NCBI GenBank assembly: GCA_964618845.1
Contig: CAZUCU010000028.1
Location: 1 to 7,766 of the forward strand
Direction: 5' to 3'
Source: CAZUCU01 sp964618845
GTDB lineage: Bacteria; Patescibacteriota; Minisyncoccia; Phycocordibacterales; JAACPR01
DNA: 7,766 nucleotides
Positions within the stretch are counted from its first letter, which is position 1; each line of letters begins with the position of its first letter. Below are positions 1 to 4,951 of the stretch, piece by piece. Position numbers and translations under genes: made by a program. The notes under the pieces are model-generated. The model was given only the letters and a program-made list of their open reading frames with translations, was not told the DNA's origin and did no database searches.

Positions 1-1
1 A

Positions 2-7
2 TAAACT
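2..7 (+). promoter_or_regulatory. possible -10 box for the antitoxin gene
   Basis: TAAACT lies 7 nt before the ATG at 15, close to the arrangement seen at other genes in this window. The window starts here, so any -35 or TG extension cannot be read. Confidence 0.25.
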
Positions 8-14
8 TGTTTGT

Positions 15-284
15 ATGAAAGCAAAAATTAAAATTAGAAAAAAACCTAAAATTATTGGTTTTAAAGATTTTCGTGAAAATTCCGAAAAGTATATTCAATT
101 AATTCACAAAGGACAAACATATACTGTGGTTAGAAAATCACAACCAATTTTTAAAATTGTACCTGCGGTCGATGAATGGGGGGATGAGGGAGAATGGGAA
201 ACTTTAATTGATTTTACAAAAATTAGAAAAGGTGGAATTACAGCCGAAGAGTTTATAGAAGCTATAGACAAAGTTTATGGATAA
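15..284 (+). CDS. Phd/YefM-type antitoxin
   Basis: This 89-aa protein resembles the antitoxin half of a type II toxin-antitoxin pair. Residues 12-50 have the Phd/YefM N-terminal layout: a basic start, IIGFKDFREN and KYIQLIHKG, then a strand with VVRKSQPIFKIVP. In the family this part dimerises and binds the operator. The acidic, tryptophan-containing tail (about residues 52-89, WETLIDFTKIRKGG then a short helix) is where such antitoxins usually wrap the toxin. The gene overlaps the downstream RelE-like frame by 8 bp, the usual antitoxin-first order with translational coupling. By family rule it would repress its own promoter and neutralise the toxin. The partner is interrupted here, so the antitoxin may be an orphan. 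Family assignment is from pattern, not a profile search. Confidence 0.75.
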   Translation: MKAKIKIRKKPKIIGFKDFRENSEKYIQLIHKGQTYTVVRKSQPIFKIVPAVDEWGDEGEWETLIDFTKIRKGGITAEEFIEAIDKVYG

Positions 285-519
285 AATCTCGAAGAGTGTT
301 TTGAAGTAAAATAAACAAAATGCTCAAAAAGTAAGAGATATTTTTAAGAAAATAAAAAATAATGATTTAGTTGGTCTAGACATCACAAAATTAAAAGGTT
401 TTGAAAATTTTTACAGAGTTAGATTTGGTAAAATAAGAATTATTTTTGAAGATCTTGGTGCTGTCAAGAAAATAGTTTTTGTTGGTAAAAAGGGTGATAA
501 TACCTATAACATTTTTTAG
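277..519 (+). pseudogene. RelE/ParE-like toxin gene broken by an in-frame TAA
   Basis: Reading from the ATG at 277 gives 10 codons (MDKISKSVLK), a TAA at 307-309, then 69 open codons to a TAG at 517-519. The full frame would be 80 residues, normal for RelE-family ribosome-dependent mRNA endonucleases. After the stop the protein looks intact: a helix (NKQNAQKVRDIFKKIKNND), GLDITKLKG, the core strand FYRVRFGKIRIIF, and a C-terminal VGKKGDNTY with the tyrosine often conserved at the RelE C-terminus. Relatives usually have leucine at the stop position (KKLNK), so a single TTA to TAA change would explain it. No in-frame ATG follows closely. It may be recently inactivated, strain-variable, a sequencing error, or read through at low level. 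Confidence 0.75.
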
Positions 520-528
520 TGATATACT
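520..528 (+). promoter_or_regulatory. extended -10 promoter of holA, leaderless
   Basis: TGA-TATACT, with the hexamer at 523-528, sits 6 nt before the ATG at 535. A start point about 7 nt past a -10 hexamer falls on the A of the ATG, so the mRNA should be leaderless. The site directly follows the toxin stop codon. No convincing -35 is seen, which fits an extended -10. Confidence 0.6.
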
Positions 529-534
529 CCTTGT

Positions 535-1242
535 ATGCTTTACTTTTTCTATGGAGATTCCAAGAAGGCGAGTGATAAGGCAAATGAGCTTATCAAAAAA
601 ATGCTGGAGAAAAAACCAGATGCGTCCGTTTTTGTGATTGATGATGAAAATTGTAGGGAGGGGATTTTGCAAGAAATGACACGGTCGAGGGCGCTGTTTC
701 AAAATAGGTATATTGTGAAAGTAAAACGAATAGAGAACAGCGAGAAGCGAGAAGTGATTTTTAAATTTTTAAAAGAGATAAAAGAGTCGGAGAATGTTTT
801 TGTGTGGAGTGAAGGAAAGGTGTCGATCTTGTCTTTAAATAAAATTAAAAAATTTGCAGAGAAAAGTGTTGAAGTTGGAAAATCTCAAATCCCAAATTCC
901 AAATCCCAAAACAAAATTTTCGAAATTTGTAATTCGATAATAAATAGGAATAAAAAAGATTTATGGAGCAAATACCGAGAACTTTTAGAAATTTTTGCGC
1001 CCGAGGAAATTCATGGAACAATATTTTGGCAGTTCAAAAATATTGCAATCGTCTCCAAGTCTTCGCAAAAAGAATCAGGGCTTGCTCCTTTTCCATATCA
1101 AAATGCCAAGAAAGGTTTGAATAAATACAGCGAAAAAGAAATTTTGGAAAAAGTTTCAGAGCTTTCGCGAATTTTACACGAATCAAGATCAGGAGAAGGG
1201 GAGTTGGAAATTCTATTAGAAAAATTTATTTTAAATTTGTAA
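535..1242 (+). CDS. holA: DNA polymerase III delta subunit (clamp-loader)
   Basis: Delta opens the beta sliding clamp within the clamp-loader complex. The N-terminus MLYFFYGDSKKASDKANELI is the typical HolA start, although delta carries no working ATPase site. ALFQNRYIVKVKRI (about 53-66) and NVFVWSEGK (about 87-95) match the next conserved strands. The middle helical part (about 128-176) includes APEEIHGTIFWQFKNI. The C-terminal collar part has LNKYSEKEILEKVSELSRILHESRSGEGE, like the usual stretch before LE-LI. At 235 aa it is about 100 residues shorter than E. coli delta. Residues 116-127 (KSQIPNSKSQNK) are low-complexity and encoded by a heptamer repeat, probably a linker insertion between domains. 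The ATG at 535 fits both the family N-terminus and the promoter spacing. The assignment is strong on pattern, though delta proteins diverge widely. Confidence 0.8.
   Translation: MLYFFYGDSKKASDKANELIKKMLEKKPDASVFVIDDENCREGILQEMTRSRALFQNRYIVKVKRIENSEKREVIFKFLKEIKESENVFVWSEGKVSILSLNKIKKFAEKSVEVGKSQIPNSKSQNKIFEICNSIINRNKKDLWSKYRELLEIFAPEEIHGTIFWQFKNIAIVSKSSQKESGLAPFPYQNAKKGLNKYSEKEILEKVSELSRILHESRSGEGELEILLEKFILNL
880..907 (+). repeat. four tandem AAATYYC heptamers inside holA
   Basis: The units are AAATCTC, AAATCCC, AAATTCC and AAATCCC in direct succession, followed by a degenerate AAAACAA. They encode the low-complexity KSQIPNSKSQ linker of delta. The array is 28 bp, not a multiple of three, so later adjustment or partial units kept the frame. 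Confidence 0.7.
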
Positions 1243-1272
1243 AACACTGGTCGTCCTTATGGAAGACCGGTG
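1241..1272 (-). terminator. intrinsic terminator of the 144-aa gene
   Basis: An 8-bp stem pairs CACTGGTC (1245-1252) with GACCGGTG (1265-1272), with one G-T pair. Inside it a G/A mismatch is followed by TCC/GGA pairs and a TTAT loop. On the minus strand the stem is followed at once by TTTT (1244-1241) and a T/A-rich stretch, 14 nt past the stop of the 1287-1721 gene. On the plus strand no T-run follows directly, so it serves holA less well. The T-run overlaps the holA stop codon. Confidence 0.7.
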
Positions 1273-1286
1273 GAAAGTCGACATTA

Positions 1287-1721
1287 TTACTTTTTGTAAT
1301 CTTCAGAGGTCATTGTATTGAAATCGACAACGATTCTGAAGTGGGGAGCCTTAAAATCATTAAAAGGACAGACAAAAAGTAAAAAACCAGTGTTGCCATT
1401 TTTCATTTTAATCATCCTTGTTTCCTTGGCAGCTATTGTTTTCATTTTTAACAGTGTTGTTTCTGTTTCTGGAACCAAGAATTCTCTAACTAAAACTGGG
1501 TTACCTTCAATATCTTGGAAAAAAACCTGGGGTCGCATATCCCCTTTGGCCGGAAGATGTGTGTGGGTTCTAAGTAACCCACGGAGAAATTCCTCACAAC
1601 GCTTTAGCCTTTTGTTTTCCTCCTTTATTTTGGCTTTTTCTGTTTTATTTTTTTCTCTTGTTCTGATGATTTGGTTAATAAAAGCATCAAACTCTGCTCT
1701 GTTTAGGTGAGAACTTGGCAT
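1287..1721 (-). CDS. hypothetical coiled-coil protein, 144 aa
   Basis: I do not recognise this family. Residues 8-50 are highly charged and heptad-like (REKNKTEKAKIKEENKRLKR), probably a coiled coil or long helix. A compact alpha/beta-looking part follows (about 62-135), with RPQVFFQDIEGNPVLVREFL, then KETRMIKMKNGNTGF, and the strands LLFVCPF and HFRIVVDF. It has no signal peptide or membrane segment, so it is probably cytosolic. It is preferred over the 130-aa antisense frame because a hairpin terminator lies correctly past its stop, a plausible promoter lies upstream, and its composition is protein-like. It lies 56 bp downstream of the methyltransferase on the same strand, so the two could also be co-transcribed. 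Asparagine codons are mixed (5 AAC, 4 AAT), unlike the AAT-rich amidase gene. No ribosome-binding site is evident. Function unknown. Confidence 0.6.
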   Translation of the reverse strand: MPSSHLNRAEFDAFINQIIRTREKNKTEKAKIKEENKRLKRCEEFLRGLLRTHTHLPAKGDMRPQVFFQDIEGNPVLVREFLVPETETTLLKMKTIAAKETRMIKMKNGNTGFLLFVCPFNDFKAPHFRIVVDFNTMTSEDYKK

Positions 1722-1744
1722 TTTTTTAGAACTGTTTCTTGTAA

Positions 1745-1772
1745 ATAATAACTCTATGTTTTTTTATTTCAA
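1745..1772 (-). promoter_or_regulatory. possible promoter of the 144-aa gene
   Basis: On the minus strand TTGAAA (1772-1767) and TATTAT (1750-1745) are 16 nt apart, just past the methyltransferase stop. This predicts a start near 1738 and a leader of about 17 nt without a clear Shine-Dalgarno sequence. The region is AT-rich, so chance matches are likely. Confidence 0.35.
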
Positions 1773-1777
1773 GATTG

Positions 1778-2275
1778 CTAAATGTCCAAAATTCTTGCCA
1801 AAAATATTCCTGCGGAAACTGCAACATTTAAAGATTCTTTTTTGCCCAACATTTTTATTTCTGCGATTTCATCTGATAATTTCAAAATTTCAGAATTTAT
1901 TCCATCCGTTTCAGAACCCAAAACTATGCAAGTTTTCTCCCCGAGAGAAATTTCCTTATGATCTTTTGATTTTGAAGATTGTTCTAATGAAATTATTTTG
2001 TAGTTATCTTCCTTGAGCTTCAAAATTAAATACAAAGTATTTTTTAAATATTTCCAAGGAACTGTATCTTCTGCTCCAAGAGCCGTTTTGTGTAAATCAT
2101 TTCTTTTACGACCAAACCTGTCAATTGGAGTTGGAGTAACACCACAAAGATAAATTTTAGAAATCCCAAAGGCATCAGCTGTTCTGAAAATTGCACCAAC
2201 ATTCAAAACGCTTCTTATGTTGTCTAAAACAAGCACAGTTGCTTTATTGTTTGTTTTTGTTTTATACTTCTTCAT
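1778..2275 (-). CDS. SpoU/TrmH-family RNA 2'-O-methyltransferase
   Basis: A SPOUT-fold enzyme expected to transfer a methyl group from S-adenosylmethionine to a ribose 2'-OH in tRNA or rRNA. All three SpoU motifs are visible. Motif 1 at about 17-37 is LDNIRSVLNVGAIFRTADAFG, with the conserved Asn and the catalytic Arg31. Motif 2 at 117-125 is IVLGSETDG. Motif 3 at about 141-156 is KMLGKKESLNVAVSAG. Motifs 2 and 3 form the knotted cofactor site. At 165 aa it is the bare catalytic domain with a short lysine-rich N-terminus and lacks the extra RNA-binding domain of RlmB-like members. The substrate cannot be read from sequence; a tRNA Gm18-type role is one option. Its start codon abuts that of the divergent DoxX-like gene, and I could not find a clear promoter for it. 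Confidence 0.88.
   Translation of the reverse strand: MKKYKTKTNNKATVLVLDNIRSVLNVGAIFRTADAFGISKIYLCGVTPTPIDRFGRKRNDLHKTALGAEDTVPWKYLKNTLYLILKLKEDNYKIISLEQSSKSKDHKEISLGEKTCIVLGSETDGINSEILKLSDEIAEIKMLGKKESLNVAVSAGIFLARILDI
2263..2268 (+). promoter_or_regulatory. -10 box of the DoxX-like gene, inside the methyltransferase ORF
   Basis: TATACT, the same hexamer as at holA, ends 7 nt before the ATG at 2276. This puts the start point on or next to that ATG. It lies within the first codons of the oppositely oriented methyltransferase gene. There is no correctly placed TG extension and no clear -35. Confidence 0.45.
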
Positions 2276-2677
2276 ATGTTAAATATTTTTCCAGATTTAC
2301 TATCGCTTTCATTAATCGCTAATTTTATTCTTAGATTAACACTTGGATTAACTTTTATATATATCAGTTATTTTGTTATTTACAAGAATAGGCAAGGTTT
2401 TTTTGATTATTATAAAAATCATAAATATCCAGTTCCTACGATTTTAGCTTGGTTTTTTGGTATTTTGAATGCTTTAGTTGGGCTATTCTTTGTTATCGGA
2501 TTTTTAACTCAAGTTGTTTCTTTGATAGCAATTTATTTGCTAATAAGTTTGTCTCTTTGTGACAAAGAAATTAAATCATTTGAATTTCAAAAATCTTTTT
2601 ATATTTTACTAGGTATAATTTCTTTATGTATGTTGTTTCTGGGGGCTGGAGCTTTTGCTGTAGATTTACCATTGTAG
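2276..2677 (+). CDS. DoxX-family integral membrane protein
   Basis: This 133-aa protein has four hydrophobic segments (about residues 9-36, 55-76, 78-94 and 105-124), the DoxX topology. The usual family landmarks are present. The first helix is LRLTLGLTFIYISYFVIYKNRQGF, a glycine-rich second helix is ILNALVGLFFVIGFLTQ, and the C-terminal signature LGAGAFAVD corresponds to the G-x-G-x-x-x-x-D seen at DoxX ends. DoxX proteins are inner-membrane proteins of poorly defined role; some take part in quinone-linked or thiol redox processes. No cysteine-based active site is seen, so no reaction is assigned. The ATG is the first available and directly abuts the methyltransferase ATG. The gene stands alone, with tRNA-Lys 74 bp downstream on the same strand. 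Confidence 0.75.
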   Translation: MLNIFPDLLSLSLIANFILRLTLGLTFIYISYFVIYKNRQGFFDYYKNHKYPVPTILAWFFGILNALVGLFFVIGFLTQVVSLIAIYLLISLSLCDKEIKSFEFQKSFYILLGIISLCMLFLGAGAFAVDLPL

Positions 2678-2710
2678 ATAAAAAAAGAAAGAAGTGAGAG
2701 GGTAAAAAAC

Positions 2711-2739
2711 TTGAAAAAGCATTAAAATAATGTTAAAAA
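2711..2739 (+). promoter_or_regulatory. possible promoter of tRNA-Lys
   Basis: TTGAAA (2711-2716) and TAAAAA (2734-2739) are 17 nt apart, predicting a start near 2746, a few bases before the tRNA. The -10 is weak and the area is A-rich. Read-through from the DoxX-like gene is an alternative. Confidence 0.35.
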
Positions 2740-2751
2740 TTAGAACATTAT

Positions 2752-2825
2752 CCGTCCATAGCTCAGTTTGGTAGAGCACCTGCCTTTTAAGCAGAGGGTC
2801 GCAGGTTCGAGTCCTGCTGGACGGA
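2752..2825 (+). tRNA. tRNA-Lys (anticodon UUU)
   Basis: A complete cloverleaf of 74 nt. The acceptor CCGTCCA pairs with TGGACGG, followed by discriminator A. T8-A9 are in place, the D stem is GCTC/GAGC, and the anticodon loop is CTTTTAA with TTT at 2786-2788. The T arm is GCAGG-TTCGAGT-CCTGC. The CCA tail is not encoded (CAAAT follows), so a CCA-adding enzyme is needed. The anticodon stem CCTGC/GCAGA has a C27-A43 mismatch at its outer pair. The gene ends 4 bp before the convergent fpg stop codon, with no clear terminator between. Confidence 0.97.
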
Positions 2826-2829
2826 CAAA

Positions 2830-3720
2830 TTATTTCTGACAAATAGGACAGAAGTGTGTGCCACGACTTCCTACCACAATTCTACAAATTTTTCCTTTGC
2901 ACTCTATTCTTTTACACTCCAAATTTTTGCGTTGATAAACGCGGTGATATTTTTGAAATTTCCCTGAAGTGCCATCTGGTCTTCTGTAGTCTGACATTGA
3001 ATCACCTGAAAATTTTATTCCTTTTTTCAAAACTTCTTTAATACTTTTAAAAAGTTTTCGAAGCTCGGCTTCTTTTAAACTTTTGACAACTCTTTCTGGA
3101 TGAATTTTGCTCATCCAAAGCGCTTCGTCGCTGTAAATATTTCCGATTCCAGAAATTATTGTTTGATCTATCAAAACAGTTTTTATTTTTCCATTTGGTT
3201 TTTTGTAGATTTGTGACTTAAAATTTTGAAATTTAAAACTTGGTTCTAATGGTTCTGGGCCCAAATGTTCAATTTCTTTTTCAAGGGTTATCTTGGCAAA
3301 TTTTCGTAAATCAGAAAGCACCAAATGTTTTCCATTGGAAAGTATAAAGACTAATCTAATCCATCCATTCATTTTGTCATTAAGTGGCCCTCTTTGGTCT
3401 GGCTTCCACTCCATTTTTTTACTTGTACCGAGCGTAGTCAAGACATATTTTCCGTACAATAAGTGCCCAGTCATCTTCATGTGAACGAGAATAGTTTTTT
3501 TACTGTTTAAATTAATTAAAATATTTTTGGCACGTCTCACTACATTTAGTATTTTTTTGCCAAGGACTTCTTTTTTGAAATATCTAAAATATTTTGGATT
3601 TTTTATTTGATTTTGATAATAAGAACTTTTATATGAAGTCCAAATATCAACAATCTCTTTGTTTTTTAGTAGTTTATTTAGCTCTGTGGCGGTGGTATGA
3701 ACCTCAGGTAGTTCTGGCAT
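2830..3720 (-). CDS. mutM: formamidopyrimidine-DNA glycosylase (Fpg/MutM)
   Basis: This bifunctional base-excision repair enzyme removes oxidised purines such as 8-oxoguanine and cuts the DNA at the abasic site. The N-terminus MPELPEV supplies the nucleophile Pro2 (after Met removal) and Glu3. Lys65 in RRAK is the conserved lysine. HMKMTG and DLRKF hold the residues that fill the gap left by the flipped base. HLGPEPL, then GIGNIYSDEALW, mark the helix-two-turn-helix region. DYRRPDGTSGKFQKYHRVY leads into the zinc finger, whose VGSRGTHFC carries the conserved Arg286. At 296 aa it is longer than E. coli Fpg (269), mainly from an insertion around residues 90-118. The zinc finger spacing is unusual: C269-X4-C274-X16-C291-X2-C294, where the first pair is normally X2. 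The start is fixed because Pro must be residue 2. It is divergent from the amidase gene. Confidence 0.96.
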   Translation of the reverse strand: MPELPEVHTTATELNKLLKNKEIVDIWTSYKSSYYQNQIKNPKYFRYFKKEVLGKKILNVVRRAKNILINLNSKKTILVHMKMTGHLLYGKYVLTTLGTSKKMEWKPDQRGPLNDKMNGWIRLVFILSNGKHLVLSDLRKFAKITLEKEIEHLGPEPLEPSFKFQNFKSQIYKKPNGKIKTVLIDQTIISGIGNIYSDEALWMSKIHPERVVKSLKEAELRKLFKSIKEVLKKGIKFSGDSMSDYRRPDGTSGKFQKYHRVYQRKNLECKRIECKGKICRIVVGSRGTHFCPICQK

Positions 3721-3728
3721 AAAAGAGA

Positions 3729-3737
3729 TGTTATAAT
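3729..3737 (+). promoter_or_regulatory. extended -10 promoter of the amidase gene, leaderless
   Basis: TGT-TATAAT, a perfect hexamer at 3732-3737, ends 6 nt before the ATG at 3744, so transcription should begin on that ATG. It overlaps the predicted fpg -10 on the other strand. Confidence 0.65.
3730..3735 (-). promoter_or_regulatory. -10 box of fpg, overlapping the amidase -10
   Basis: On the minus strand the hexamer reads TATAAC (5 of 6 to consensus) and ends 9 nt before the fpg ATG. With a 6-nt spacing the transcript would start at 3723, leaving a leader of about 3 nt. It shares the symmetric core TTATAA (3731-3736) with the amidase promoter. Confidence 0.5.
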
Positions 3738-3743
3738 CTTTTT

Positions 3744-4946
3744 ATGAAAAAATCAAAACCGCTATTTTTTTTATTTGTAGGTATGTTTATGTTATTTTGT
3801 TTTTTTCCTTTCAAAATTGATTATGGTTTAGGAAATGAAAAAGCTTTTGCATCAGAAAAAACAATTGAGTCGGTGACAGAAAGAAGACAAGGATATTTTT
3901 CTGGGAGAAATACTATTTATGAAAAAAACAAAACAATCAAAATACTAATTGTTCCTGGGCACGATGATGAAAATTCTGGTGCTTATTTTGATGGGGTTAG
4001 GGAAGTTGATTTAAATAGGGAACTGTCTCGATATTTGTATAATCGTTTGGTTGTAGAACCTGGATTTAGTGTTACCTTGGCAAGCGATAATGGGGGGTAT
4101 AATAATTTTTTGAAAAATTATTTTATTCAAAAAGAAACACAAATAAAAGAATTTATAAAAAATTCTCAAGATGATTTTAAAGATAAAGTAAAAGATGGAG
4201 AAATTATTTTGAATAATAAAAATTTTCATAATACCGCGCCAGAAGATGTGGCTTTTAAATTATATGGAATAAATATGTGGCTCAACGAAAATGAATATGA
4301 TTTTGTTTTTCATATTCATTTCAATGATTATCCAGGACGAACTAAGTATAATTCTCCTAAATATAATGGTATGGCAATTTATATTCCAGATAAACAATTT
4401 GGTAATTATGAAATTAGTAGAAAAGTTTCAGAAAAAATTTTTGATAGGTTAAATAATCTTAATGCAGTCAGTAATTTAGAAGCTGAAAAAACTGGGATTA
4501 TAGAAGACCAAGAGTTAATCGCAATTGGTTCAAATGATGCTCTGGACACTTCTGCTATTTTGGTTGAATATGGTTATATTTATGAACCTCAATTTACTCA
4601 TCCTGAAATCAGAAAAGAGATTTTAGATGATTTGGCATACCAAACTTATTTAGGAATCAAAGATTTTTTTGGTGAAAAACCCACAGTTACTAAAAATAAT
4701 AAATTTCTTTTTAAAAAAGACCTGGAACAAGGTAAAGATAGAAAACTTGATCATTATATGTTGCAAAAACAATTAGCTTTACTTGGTGTTTATCCTCCTC
4801 TCGGTAAAACCCTGAACGATTGTCCCGTTGCTGGATATTTTGGCGAATGTACCAAGGAAGCTGTTATTAATTTTCAAAAACAAAATAATCTTCCTACAAC
4901 TGGGTATGTTGGGGAAATGACGAGAAAAATTTTGAATTCTTTGTAA
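3744..4946 (+). CDS. secreted N-acetylmuramoyl-L-alanine amidase with peptidoglycan-binding domain
   Basis: A predicted zinc-dependent cell-wall hydrolase that cuts the bond between MurNAc and the stem peptide. Residues 1-37 look like a signal peptide: MKKSK, a hydrophobic stretch with several Phe, and a possible cleavage after AFA. The Amidase_3-type domain spans about 65-310. Likely zinc ligands are His73 (IVPGHDDENSGA), Glu87 (REVDLN) and His192 (HIHFN), and the probable catalytic Glu is Glu275 (AILVEYGY). Between the second and third ligands is a long lysine-rich segment (about 120-180), larger than in compact amidases. In AmiB/AmiC-type enzymes an insertion at a similar place is regulatory, but no homology is visible here. 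The C-terminus (335-400) is a PG_binding_1 domain: MLQKQLALLGVYP, GYFGECTKEAVINFQ, and TTGYVGEMTRKIL. Its stop lies 5 bp from the convergent MurE-like gene, so synthesis and cutting of the wall are encoded side by side. Confidence 0.88.
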   Translation: MKKSKPLFFLFVGMFMLFCFFPFKIDYGLGNEKAFASEKTIESVTERRQGYFSGRNTIYEKNKTIKILIVPGHDDENSGAYFDGVREVDLNRELSRYLYNRLVVEPGFSVTLASDNGGYNNFLKNYFIQKETQIKEFIKNSQDDFKDKVKDGEIILNNKNFHNTAPEDVAFKLYGINMWLNENEYDFVFHIHFNDYPGRTKYNSPKYNGMAIYIPDKQFGNYEISRKVSEKIFDRLNNLNAVSNLEAEKTGIIEDQELIAIGSNDALDTSAILVEYGYIYEPQFTHPEIRKEILDDLAYQTYLGIKDFFGEKPTVTKNNKFLFKKDLEQGKDRKLDHYMLQKQLALLGVYPPLGKTLNDCPVAGYFGECTKEAVINFQKQNNLPTTGYVGEMTRKILNSL

Positions 4947-4951
4947 TAACT

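Noticed and set aside
307..309. The TAA in the toxin gene as evidence for a recoded stop codon.
   Set aside because: TAA ends six intact genes here (antitoxin, holA, 144-aa gene, fpg, amidase, MurE-like), so it is a true stop. No gene contains in-frame TGA either, so the UGA-glycine code of some CPR groups is not supported.
391..702. A 103-aa minus-strand frame across the toxin and holA start.
   Set aside because: It covers the conserved toxin frame, the holA promoter and the holA N-terminus, and its protein has no recognisable composition or motif.
1318..1710. A 130-aa plus-strand frame with two hydrophobic stretches, opposite the 144-aa gene.
   Set aside because: The hydrophobic stretches are the antisense of Lys/Glu-rich coiled-coil codons. 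The hairpin terminator has its T-run on the minus strand, and no plus-strand promoter was seen. Only one of the two frames is likely coding.
3190..3240. FKFQNFKSQI in Fpg as a second copy of the repeat-encoded linker seen in holA.
   Set aside because: The distance between LGPEPL and GNIY landmarks is about the same as in E. coli Fpg, so nothing is inserted, and the DNA shows no clean heptamers.
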